Of a stretch of 10,270 nt of DNA, positions 1-6,850 are shown in pieces (positions within the stretch are counted from its first letter, which is position 1; each line of letters begins with the position of its first letter). The stretch is from JAAERC01 sp032123495 (GTDB lineage Bacteria > Zixibacteria > MSB-5A5 > GN15 > PGXB01). The notes under the pieces are model-generated. The model made no database searches, was not told the DNA's origin, and saw only the letters and a list, made by a program, of their open reading frames with translations. A program made the position numbers and the translations under genes. Location of the stretch: assembly GCA_032123495.1 (NCBI GenBank), contig JAQBFG010000268.1:1-10270 (forward strand). The letters are read 5' to 3'.

Positions 1-499
1 GATACAGTTGTGTTTTGTCATCCTTGGCGACCAGTATCAAACCGCTCGTGTTTTTATCGAGACGATGCACGATCCCGGCTCGTTCGGTTCCGCCCGCGCG
101 AGATAGATTATCAGTATAAAACATCAGCCCATTCACCAATGTCCCGGTATAATGCCCCGCCGCCGGATGCGTCACCATCCCGGCCGGTTTATTAACAACT
201 ATTATATTATCATCTTCAAAAGCAATTTCAAGCCGGATATTTTCCGGTTCAACACTCGATTTTTCCATGGGGGGAATTTTGAAAACCAGCTTCTCCCCGC
301 CTTTTAAGACCTGTTTCCGCTCGGCCAGTTTTCCATCAATAGTAATTTGTCCATTATCAAAAAGTTTTTGTGCTCGGCTGCGGGTCAAATCAATCTCTAT
401 AGTATTGCCAATTAATTTATCGAGCCGTTCGCCAGCTGCTTCAGGCGGCACCAGAAATTCGACAATTTCAAAGCTATTATTTTCTTCAGGATTATTCAT
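1..499 (-). CDS. rluD: RluA/RluD-family 23S rRNA pseudouridine synthase, 3' end outside window
   Basis: Isomerises specific uridines in rRNA to pseudouridine, in the cytoplasm. 166 codons are visible and the C-terminal part is beyond the left edge. Residues about 23-75 form an S4-type RNA-binding domain (GERLDKLIG, then SRAQKLFDNGQITIDGK). The catalytic domain starts with NKPAGMVTHPAAG near residue 103 and contains the family motif HRLDKNTSG at 145-153, whose Asp148 is the expected catalytic nucleophile. An S4 domain plus these motifs fits the RluD/RluA group; the choice of RluD over RluC or another RluA paralogue is an inference. The ATG at 499 lies 24 bases after the pdxJ-like stop and has no clear Shine-Dalgarno; the nearby ATG at about 514 is out of frame and stops at once. 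It is probably the next cistron of the same operon. Confidence 0.9.
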   Translation of the reverse strand, partial: MNNPEENNSFEIVEFLVPPEAAGERLDKLIGNTIEIDLTRSRAQKLFDNGQITIDGKLAERKQVLKGGEKLVFKIPPMEKSSVEPENIRLEIAFEDDNIIVVNKPAGMVTHPAAGHYTGTLVNGLMFYTDNLSRAGGTERAGIVHRLDKNTSGLILVAKDDKTQLY

Positions 500-523
500 A
501 AGATTAAAATGAAATCATAAAGA

Positions 524-1234
524 TTAACTATTACCGGTTGCAGTATGAACGATCCCGGCCATCTCTCCGACAGCGCGATCAAGACCGACCATCACCGCCC
601 GCGAGATAATGGCATGGCCAACCGTGAACTCTTCAAAAATATCAAGATCACAAAGCGGACGGATATTCCGGTAATTCAGCCCATTTCCACAGTGCGGCGC
701 CATCCCGAGTTTCGAGGCCAACTGTGCCGCCTGCTCCAACCGCTCCAGTTCTGCATCAACATCAGCTTTTTTTTCAGCCCGGGCATAATCCGAGCAATCA
801 AATTCAACAATATTCGCTTTGCCGCGCGCAGCCGCTTTAACCTCATCAATCTCTGGTTTAATAAAATACCCGACACAAATACCGGCCGCTCTCAAATCAT
901 CTGCCGTTGAAGCAAAAAGATCACCTTTATCTATAACCGATGTCCCGGATAAAAACGGCATTAAAGTTACCTGATACGGTTTGACCTCTATCGCCCGCTC
1001 AACCAGCTCACTATCGGGGGCGATTTGTAAAGTCAATTTCGATTTCACCGTTTCTTTCAGAATATATAAATCACGGTCACGAACATGCTGCCGGTCTTCA
1101 CGCAAATAACAATTGATTCCATCGGCTCCGGCCAATTCCGCCAGAACAGCGGCATGCGCCGGATCCGGTTCCTTAATATATTTCCGGTACCGCAGCGAGG
1201 CCACTAGATCGACTTTTATAGAAATTAAAGGCAT
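524..1234 (-). CDS. pdxJ: PdxJ-like TIM-barrel protein (pyridoxine 5'-phosphate synthase family) with replaced catalytic residues
   Basis: By family, PdxJ condenses 1-deoxyxylulose 5-phosphate with 3-amino-2-oxopropyl phosphate to give pyridoxine 5'-phosphate, the last ring-forming step of DXP-dependent vitamin B6 synthesis. The 236 residues are close to the E. coli length (243), and the family pattern is clear: PDPAHAAVLAELAGADGI (23-40), LREDRQH (44-50), GNGLNYRN (183-190), VGHAIISRA (205-213). Arg45, His50 and Gly206-His207, matching the substrate-binding R47, H52 and G215-H216 of E. coli, are kept. However, the three E. coli catalytic residues are changed: H45 is Tyr43, E72 is Gln70 and H193 is Asn184. 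N9 and H12 become Lys7 and Leu10. I checked the codons for Tyr43, Gln70, Asn184 and Leu10 in the DNA. The frame is intact, so it is a maintained gene and not a wreck. Family membership is firm but PdxJ activity is doubtful. The ATG has AGGTG five bases upstream; 56 bases separate it from rsmA. Confidence 0.85.
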   Translation of the reverse strand: MPLISIKVDLVASLRYRKYIKEPDPAHAAVLAELAGADGINCYLREDRQHVRDRDLYILKETVKSKLTLQIAPDSELVERAIEVKPYQVTLMPFLSGTSVIDKGDLFASTADDLRAAGICVGYFIKPEIDEVKAAARGKANIVEFDCSDYARAEKKADVDAELERLEQAAQLASKLGMAPHCGNGLNYRNIRPLCDLDIFEEFTVGHAIISRAVMVGLDRAVGEMAGIVHTATGNS

Positions 1235-1239
1235 TTTAT

Positions 1240-1244
1240 CACCT
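1240..1244 (-). promoter_or_regulatory. Shine-Dalgarno of the pdxJ-like gene
   Basis: On the minus strand this reads AGGTG, five bases before the ATG at 1234. It fixes the start of the pdxJ-like frame and shows the gene is translated independently, since the rsmA stop is 56 bases upstream. Confidence 0.6.
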
Positions 1245-1290
1245 GTTTTTTTTAAAAGCTATACTATCTGCAAACTCAATTCAACAAAAA

Positions 1291-2085
1291 TTATAGATAT
1301 GATTTCAGCGACTCAGCCAATCGAATAAAATCTTCTATACTTATCTGCTCGGCACGGCAATTTTTATCGAGATTTAAATCGCTCAAAACATCTCCAAGTA
1401 TGTTTTTATCAACCTCCGGTAGCTGCGTCAAATTATTAACAAGCTGTTTCCTTCGATGTAAAAAAGATTGTCTGACAATTTTCTCGAAATAAACTCTATC
1501 TGATATTTGATAATTCTCTCTCGGTCTGAAAGTCATTGTCGAGGAAAATATCTTCGGTGGTGGGAAAAATGCTTTTGGCGGAATATCAAACACTGATTGA
1601 ACATCAAATGCACACTGACAAAATATCGAAATCGGTGCCCAGCCCTTACTCTCCGGTTTTGATGCTATTCGCTGCGCCAATTCTTTCTGGGTGGTAATCA
1701 CCGCCAGCGATATTTGTTTTTGATATTGTATCATCCAGTCAAGAAGTGGCGAGGTAATATCATACGGAATATTACCGATCAATTTGAATTTGCCATCAAA
1801 ATATTTGCCCGGTTCAGTTTCGAGGAAATTTTGATTGATAATCGAAACATTTTCATAATTTTGAAATTTCTTTTCCAGATTCTCCATCAGGTCGCGATCG
1901 ATCTCAAAACTAAATAGTTTTGCCCCGGTATCTGCAATCAGTTCGGTTAATGTCCCCCGCCCGGAACCGATTTCAAAAACTGTATCATCGCTATTTATTT
2001 CAAGCAGATTTACGATTTTTTTTACAACCTTTTTATCGGCTAAAAAAACCTGCGAGAATCTTTTTTTGGGATACCTACCCGGCAT
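1291..2085 (-). CDS. rsmA: 16S rRNA (adenine-1518/1519-N6) dimethyltransferase RsmA/KsgA
   Basis: Dimethylates two adjacent adenines in helix 45 of 16S rRNA during small-subunit assembly, using S-adenosylmethionine. The 264 residues match the family length. KKRFSQVFL (7-15) is motif X, FEIGSGRG (37-44) motif I, FEID (60-63) the SAM-ribose acid, GNIPY (104-108) the target-adenine motif IV, FFPPPKIFSS the late substrate-loop motif, and LHRRKQLVNNL the C-terminal domain signature. Two SAM-contact positions are unusual: the motif X residue that is Asn18 in E. coli is Val13, and the Asp91 equivalent is Asn86. The ATG at 2085 lies 14 bases after the tatD stop, and AGGAA in that gap, touching the stop, serves as ribosome binding site. 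Position after metG and tatD matches the Firmicutes cluster order. Identity is secure; the two substitutions may only be lineage variation. Confidence 0.93.
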   Translation of the reverse strand: MPGRYPKKRFSQVFLADKKVVKKIVNLLEINSDDTVFEIGSGRGTLTELIADTGAKLFSFEIDRDLMENLEKKFQNYENVSIINQNFLETEPGKYFDGKFKLIGNIPYDITSPLLDWMIQYQKQISLAVITTQKELAQRIASKPESKGWAPISIFCQCAFDVQSVFDIPPKAFFPPPKIFSSTMTFRPRENYQISDRVYFEKIVRQSFLHRRKQLVNNLTQLPEVDKNILGDVLSDLNLDKNCRAEQISIEDFIRLAESLKSYL

Positions 2086-2099
2086 ATAGTTTTAATTCC

Positions 2100-2876
2100 T
2101 TATCCGCCAAATGTCTCAACAAGACGGAAAAGTTTTTGGCAGTTTCGATCGGTATTTTTTTCTACTTCGGCCAGCTTTATTTTTTTAAGATCGGCAACTT
2201 TTTCGGCAACATATTTTACATAGGCTGGCTGATTTTGTTTTCCGCGAAACGGAACCGGCGCCAGATAAGGACAATCGGTTTCAATAAGAATATGTTCCAA
2301 TGGAATCTCTTCGGCCACCAAAGCCATGGTCGCTTTACTAAATGTCACCACGCCGCCAATTCCTATATGGAACCCCAAATCAATCACCTCATACGCTTCA
2401 TCAATTGTCCCTGGGAAACAATGAAAAACTCCGCCCGGTAATTGTGCGGCATAATCCTTAACGATCTCTACCGAGTCTTCGAATGAATCCCGGGTATGAA
2501 TAACCACCGGTAGGTTTTTTTCTACCGCTATTTCCAATTGTTTCCTAAAAACATCCTTCTGAATATCCCTTGGCGACAAATCACGATAGTAATCAAGCCC
2601 AATCTCACCAACACCAACTATTTTTTTATTATCAAGCAGACGATAGATCTCATCTTCAACATTTTTATTATAGGTCGTCGCATCGTGCGGATGAATCCCA
2701 ACTGTACCATAGATACAGTCGTGTTCTTGTGTTAATTTGGCCGTTCTTCGTGAAGATTCAAGATCGGCCCCGATATTAATTAAGGTATGAATACCGGATG
2801 CAACTGCGCTTTCGATAATTTCCAGACGACTATTATTAAAATCCTTAAAATCGAGATGGCAATGCGAATCTATCAT
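2100..2876 (-). CDS. tatD: TatD-family metal-dependent deoxyribonuclease/hydrolase
   Basis: A cytoplasmic TIM-barrel metallohydrolase of the amidohydrolase superfamily. E. coli TatD is a 3'-5' exonuclease implicated in processing damaged DNA, and YcfH-type members are less well characterised. The 258 residues carry the full metal set: HxH at His5 and His7 (SHCHLDF), Glu91 in VGVGEIGLDYYRD, His127 in VVIHTRDS, His152 in VFHCFPG and Asp201 in IETDCPYLAP. The length and motifs are those of an active TatD/YcfH protein. Its ATG shares one base with the metG stop (TGATG), so translation is probably coupled to metG. The metG-tatD pairing is widely conserved among bacteria. Whether it is the TatD or the YcfH orthologue cannot be told here. 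Confidence 0.92.
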   Translation of the reverse strand: MIDSHCHLDFKDFNNSRLEIIESAVASGIHTLINIGADLESSRRTAKLTQEHDCIYGTVGIHPHDATTYNKNVEDEIYRLLDNKKIVGVGEIGLDYYRDLSPRDIQKDVFRKQLEIAVEKNLPVVIHTRDSFEDSVEIVKDYAAQLPGGVFHCFPGTIDEAYEVIDLGFHIGIGGVVTFSKATMALVAEEIPLEHILIETDCPYLAPVPFRGKQNQPAYVKYVAEKVADLKKIKLAEVEKNTDRNCQKLFRLVETFGG

Positions 2877-4804
2877 CAGCCGATAGTTGCTCCCGATGGC
2901 AGATCATTTTCCAAAGTGACCAACGTCAATTTTTTGCCTTTTGACGCTGCCAGAAGCATACCGTTTGATTCTATTCCCATAATTTTGGCCGGTTTGAGAT
3001 TTTTCACCACGATAATTTTTTTGCCAACCAGATCTTCGGGAGCATAATGTTTGGCAATACCGGCGACGATCTGCCTTTTTTCCGAGCCAATCTCTATCTG
3101 AATTTTCAGAAGCTTCTCAGCCTCTTCAATTTTTTCGGCTTCCAAAATTTCGGCCACAACCATTTTGACTTTGCCAAACTCTTTGATATCAATCAGCCCC
3201 TCAACACCATCTTTTTTCTTTGCTGATTTGGCTTCTTGTTTTCCCTCAGTTTTGGTTTTCTTTTCATCGATTCGCGGAAAAATCGAATTTTTTATTTTTA
3301 TAGTCGAACCGGGTGTCAAAATATAAAAAGTACGGGCATCGGTATTGTTCATATCTTTTTGAGTCAAACCAAGCACCGAAAATATTTCCATCGTTTTGGT
3401 CGGCATCGTTGGATTCAGCATAATGGCAATAATCCGAATTACTTCGGCACAGGTGTAAAGAATCCCGCCCGCTTTCTTCTTTTCGCCATTTTTAATCATT
3501 TTCCAGGGAGCATTACTATCAAAAAAGCGGTTAGCCGACCGAACCAGATTCATGGTATCATCAATTACCGAACCGATCCTGAAATTATTGATATGATCTT
3601 CAACTTTTTCGGGTAGACTTTCAGCCTCGGAAATTAATTCCTGGACTCCTGTGGCACCATCGGTCGGCTCCGGAAGTTTCCCGTCAAAATTAGCCTCGAT
3701 CATTTTGACCACCCGCGAAACAAGATTCCCCAGATCATTGGCCAGATCGCTATTATATTTGGTAATAAAGCGATACCTCTGGATATCGCCATCGGCGCCA
3801 AACGGATATTGAGTTAAGAGCAAATATCGTGTCGCGTCGGCACCAAACTGCTCGACCAGTTCAATCGGATCGATCTGATTCCCAAGCGTTTTTGACATCT
3901 TCTCGCCATCAACCGTAAAGAAACCATGCAGAAAAATCGTATTCGGTAGCGGCAGGTTCGCCGCCAGAAGCATCGCCGGCCAGAAAATACAATGAAACTT
4001 CAGAATATCTTTGGCCATCAGGTGGACCGTCTCAGCTTCGTACCACCACTTTTTCAAAAGCTCTTCATCACGCCCATAACCTATAGCAGTGATATAATTG
4101 GATAGGGCTTCCACCCAAACATAAACGACCTGCGAAGAATCAAATGGCAGCGGGATTCCCCATTTTACTTTTTCACGCGATAGAGAGAAATCAAAAAGCT
4201 CCTGATTGAGAAGACCAAGAACCTCGCGACGACGTTCATCGGGCAGTATTATCAATTCATTTGATTCAATCAGCTCTTTGATCTTTCCAAGATATCCGCT
4301 CAGCCTGAAAAAATAGTTTTTTTCCTCAAGCAGTTGCGGTGGTGTTTTATGATCGGGACAGACACCATTAACCAGATCTTTGTCTGTTAGAAATTTTTCA
4401 CAGCCGGTGCAATACATACCTTCATAGGTTCCGGTATATATAACCGATTCACCATCATCGGTTGTCGCCCCATGAAGAACCATCAATAACTGCTTGACAG
4501 CGTTTTCATGCCGCTCTTCGGTTGTCCGAATAAAATCATCATACTCGATATCAAGCTTATTCCAGACATTCTTATATTGATTAACAACTTCATCACAAAA
4601 TTGCAAAGGTTCGATTCCGGCCGCCTCAGCCGCTTCAGCAATCTTATTGCCATGTTCATCGGTACCAGTTAGGAAAAAGGCATCACGCCCGTTAAGACGA
4701 TGATATCGCGCCAGCAAATCGGCAGAAATTGTCGTATAGGAATGCCCGATATGCGGACGATCATTTACATAATAAATCGGAGTCGTAATATAGAAAGGCT
4801 TCAT
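2876..4804 (-). CDS. metG: Methionyl-tRNA synthetase with C-terminal tRNA-binding domain
   Basis: Charges tRNA-Met with methionine using ATP. The protein is 642 residues from the ATG at 4804. HIGH stands at 18-21 and the second class I signature is KMSKT (302-306) instead of KMSKS. A single zinc knuckle of the Thermus type is present: Cys132, Cys135, Cys149 and His152 (CTGC, then CPDH). The usual WLDA-like motif reads WVEAL near 231. After the anticodon-binding helical domain comes a lysine-rich linker (about 510-535) and an EMAP/Trbp111-like OB-fold tRNA-binding domain (537-642, FGKVKMVVAEI to the end), which usually mediates dimerisation. A TTG one codon earlier (4807) is in frame, but the ATG fits a TGATG overlap with the ricT stop, nine bases after a strong AGGGGGG site. 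It is part of the holB-ricT-metG-tatD-rsmA run. Confidence 0.96.
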   Translation of the reverse strand: MKPFYITTPIYYVNDRPHIGHSYTTISADLLARYHRLNGRDAFFLTGTDEHGNKIAEAAEAAGIEPLQFCDEVVNQYKNVWNKLDIEYDDFIRTTEERHENAVKQLLMVLHGATTDDGESVIYTGTYEGMYCTGCEKFLTDKDLVNGVCPDHKTPPQLLEEKNYFFRLSGYLGKIKELIESNELIILPDERRREVLGLLNQELFDFSLSREKVKWGIPLPFDSSQVVYVWVEALSNYITAIGYGRDEELLKKWWYEAETVHLMAKDILKFHCIFWPAMLLAANLPLPNTIFLHGFFTVDGEKMSKTLGNQIDPIELVEQFGADATRYLLLTQYPFGADGDIQRYRFITKYNSDLANDLGNLVSRVVKMIEANFDGKLPEPTDGATGVQELISEAESLPEKVEDHINNFRIGSVIDDTMNLVRSANRFFDSNAPWKMIKNGEKKKAGGILYTCAEVIRIIAIMLNPTMPTKTMEIFSVLGLTQKDMNNTDARTFYILTPGSTIKIKNSIFPRIDEKKTKTEGKQEAKSAKKKDGVEGLIDIKEFGKVKMVVAEILEAEKIEEAEKLLKIQIEIGSEKRQIVAGIAKHYAPEDLVGKKIIVVKNLKPAKIMGIESNGMLLAASKGKKLTLVTLENDLPSGATIG

Positions 4805-5679
4805 CAATTTTCGCCCCCCTGATGATTGTTATTTCCACTATTTTGATCGGAGTTATTTTGAAAAGGTTCCGAGCCGGTTTTGATAACATCAATGAGATCA
4901 TCTCCAAGAATTTTTATCTCTTCTCCCTGGTTATCTTTAACAATCATATAATCGTCAAGAATCGAAATCTTGTCTACAATTCCTTCTACGCCATTCCTCG
5001 AATATCTCTCGCCAATTTCGGGATATTTCTTGCGAACACTTGTATAATATTCAAGTTCATATTTCAGGCAACAGAGCAATCGGCCACAGTTTCCTGATAT
5101 TTTGGTGGGATTTAACGAAAGTCCCTGCTCTCTTGCATCTTGAGTTGAAATCGGTTCAAATTTTGTCAGAAAAGCGGCGCAGCATTGCTGGAGCCCGCAA
5201 ACACCAAAACCACCAATCCGTTTCGCTTCATCGCGAACACCAATCTGTCGCAGTTCAATTCTGGTTTTATATTCCGACGCCAAATCGCGAACCAGAGTTC
5301 GAAAATCAACACGGTGTTCGGCGGTGAAAAAGAAAGTTATCTTGTTGCGATCAAATTGGAATTCAATATCGATCAGTTTCATTTCCAACTGATGTTTATT
5401 TATCAATTCCTGGGCACGTTTCCAGGCGGATTCTTCATCAAGGCGATTTTCTTCCCTTTTTCTTCCATCTTCTTCGTTGGCCGGACGAAGGATACTTCCA
5501 GGATGGATCTCTTTAGGTATGGTTACAGCACTTGAGGCCTTCTGAAGCAATAATCCAACATCTTCGCCCCGCTCCACCTGAACAACAACATAATCATACA
5601 GCTTCAGGGAATGATGAAATTTATTAAAAAAATACTCTTTACGGTTTCCCTTGAAACCTACTAAATATAAATCAGGCAC
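4804..5679 (-). CDS. ricT: RicT/YaaT-like PSP1-domain Fe-S regulatory protein
   Basis: In Bacillus subtilis RicT (YaaT) forms a complex with RicA and RicF that carries Fe-S clusters and affects RNase Y specificity, sporulation and competence. This homologue is 291 residues. A PSP1 C-terminal domain spans roughly 60-150, followed by the RicT signature: two CxxxxCC motifs, GVCGLQQCC (Cys161, 166, 167) and GNCGRLLCC (Cys198, 203, 204), separated by the typical LSLNPTKISG. All six cysteines are kept, which suggests a bound cluster. A low-complexity Asn/Gln/Gly tail ends the protein. The frame extends to TTG 5712, but GTG 5679 is preferred because AAAGGAG stands six bases upstream and the protein then begins VPDLYLVGF, like other family members. 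No ricA or ricF gene is present in the window, so its partners here are unknown. Confidence 0.92.
   Translation of the reverse strand: MPDLYLVGFKGNRKEYFFNKFHHSLKLYDYVVVQVERGEDVGLLLQKASSAVTIPKEIHPGSILRPANEEDGRKREENRLDEESAWKRAQELINKHQLEMKLIDIEFQFDRNKITFFFTAEHRVDFRTLVRDLASEYKTRIELRQIGVRDEAKRIGGFGVCGLQQCCAAFLTKFEPISTQDAREQGLSLNPTKISGNCGRLLCCLKYELEYYTSVRKKYPEIGERYSRNGVEGIVDKISILDDYMIVKDNQGEEIKILGDDLIDVIKTGSEPFQNNSDQNSGNNNHQGGEN
4814..4820 (-). promoter_or_regulatory. Shine-Dalgarno of metG inside the ricT 3' end
   Basis: Minus-strand AGGGGGG lies nine bases before the ATG at 4804. It sits within the last codons of ricT, so metG has its own strong ribosome site besides the stop/start overlap. It favours ATG 4804 over the in-frame TTG at 4807. 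Confidence 0.6.
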
Positions 5680-5685
5680 ATAATT

Positions 5686-5692
5686 CTCCTTT
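5686..5692 (-). promoter_or_regulatory. Shine-Dalgarno deciding the GTG start of ricT
   Basis: Minus-strand AAAGGAG, six bases before GTG 5679, is the best ribosome site in the window. An ATG two bases before the GTG is out of frame and meets a stop after six codons. This makes GTG 5679 the likely ricT start and leaves 46 bases after the holB stop. Confidence 0.7.
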
Positions 5693-5725
5693 AATCTATC
5701 AAAATCATACAAAGATTACGCTAAG

Positions 5726-6850
5726 TCAAGAAGATTGATTGAGATACTTTCTCAGATCAAAGACCAGCGCCGTTATCGCCGGACGAATATGGACATTTAG
5801 GCGAAAACTTCTGTTGAATTCATCAAAATGCGCGACAAATTTAGAAAAACCGTTTGAGTCTGTAAATTTGGCAGAAAGATTTTCAAGCTCCGAGAGCAGA
5901 TCCAGATTTATTATATTTTGCGTATTTTTTCCAAATTTGATTTGAATAATATCAGCCAGAAATGATTGCCAGTTTAATAAAACCAGCTCGGTCTCACCGC
6001 GATTTCGCGGGTTGATCAGATCATTGATTGACGCAACCGCCGCAGGCGTATCTTTTTGTATAAGTGTCTTAAACATCAAAAATGCAACCTGTCGAACAGG
6101 AGATTCATCATCATCGCCGAGAAGATTAATCGCACGGCCAATTGAACCTTCGGAAAGCCTGGCCAGCAACCTCGCCTGTTTTTCTGAAAGGTCAAATCTG
6201 CCGATTAAATACTCTTCTATTTTTTCAGGTTTAATCGGCTTAAAAGCAATCTTCTGCGATCGCGATTGAATCGTCGCAAGAAGATTGTCAGGATCTTTGG
6301 CGGTTAAAATTATAATCGTATTTGGCGGCGGTTCTTCGATCAGTTTCAATAACGAATCAGCAGATGAGGTCAGCATTTTTTCCATCTGATAGAAAAAGAT
6401 AACCCGTGTAATATCTTGTGGCGCCATTATGGCCGCTTTTCTTTTGATATCCCGTGCAGTCTTTATCGATATTGTTGTTTGGCGTTTGGAACTGAGAATG
6501 CTGTATGGCTCCTTTTTTTTCTGCTGAATAATTTCATTTAATAATTCAATCGCCTCAGATTCAGATTTATGAGGAGACAGAGGGATTGCCGGATAAAATT
6601 CACCAAAGGTCAGATTTAATATCTGTCGACAATTGGCGCATTCTCCGCAGGCATCAATTGTATTTCCATCCGCATCTTTTAAAGGTTTTATGCAGTTTAC
6701 CAGAGCGGTCAGAGCGATCGCAACCGCCCATTTACCAACCCCATCCGATCCATAAAAAAGATACGTTGAAGCGAGTCTGTTTTTATCGTACGATCTCAGT
6801 AATATTTTTTTGGCCGTTTCCTGACCGATAATATTTTTAAAAGGAGTCAA
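5726..6850 (-). CDS. holB: DNA polymerase III subunit delta prime (clamp loader)
   Basis: Part of the clamp-loader complex that opens the sliding clamp onto primed DNA. From TTG 6850 the protein is 374 residues and begins TPFKNIIGQETAKKIL, the normal start of the AAA+ domain. A P-loop GSDGVGKW lies at 34-41, where the usual Ser/Thr after Lys is Trp, as expected for a subunit that need not hydrolyse ATP. Cys53, 68, 71 and 74 form the zinc module (CGECANC). LLKLIEEPPPNT is the delta-prime box, and SRS at 196-198 replaces the common SRC motif. An insertion of about 40 residues (near 85-125) follows the zinc module. The frame opens at TTG 6901, deep inside envC; the later TTG fits the family and leaves a 14-base overlap. 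Gamma/tau (DnaX) is less likely given the P-loop, length and lack of a C-terminal extension. Confidence 0.88.
   Translation of the reverse strand: MTPFKNIIGQETAKKILLRSYDKNRLASTYLFYGSDGVGKWAVAIALTALVNCIKPLKDADGNTIDACGECANCRQILNLTFGEFYPAIPLSPHKSESEAIELLNEIIQQKKKEPYSILSSKRQTTISIKTARDIKRKAAIMAPQDITRVIFFYQMEKMLTSSADSLLKLIEEPPPNTIIILTAKDPDNLLATIQSRSQKIAFKPIKPEKIEEYLIGRFDLSEKQARLLARLSEGSIGRAINLLGDDDESPVRQVAFLMFKTLIQKDTPAAVASINDLINPRNRGETELVLLNWQSFLADIIQIKFGKNTQNIINLDLLSELENLSAKFTDSNGFSKFVAHFDEFNRSFRLNVHIRPAITALVFDLRKYLNQSS

Noticed and set aside
524..1234. pdxJ-like gene as a decaying pseudogene
   Set aside because: The frame is full length with a good ribosome site and conserved phosphate-binding and structural motifs; changes are concentrated at catalytic positions, which argues for altered function and not random decay.
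1246..1257. T-run between rsmA and the pdxJ-like gene as a terminator
   Set aside because: On the minus strand, the direction of transcription, it reads as an A-run, and no GC-rich hairpin precedes a T-tract.
1258..1287. Promoter upstream of the pdxJ-like gene (TTGTTG, 18 bases, TATAGC on the minus strand)
   Set aside because: Only three and four matches to consensus in an AT-rich spacer; not better than chance. The gene can be served by read-through from rsmA.
1920..2441. A 173-codon plus-strand open frame opposite tatD and rsmA
   Set aside because: It lies entirely antisense to two well-supported genes, has no recognisable motif and no ribosome site. Other long plus-strand frames (for example 545-910, 3236-3616 and 5185-5535) are shadows of the same kind.
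5706..5737. Internal promoter between holB and ricT (TTGACT and TATGAT on the minus strand)
   Set aside because: The boxes are good matches but only 14 bases apart, too short for sigma70 recognition, and no better pairing was found.
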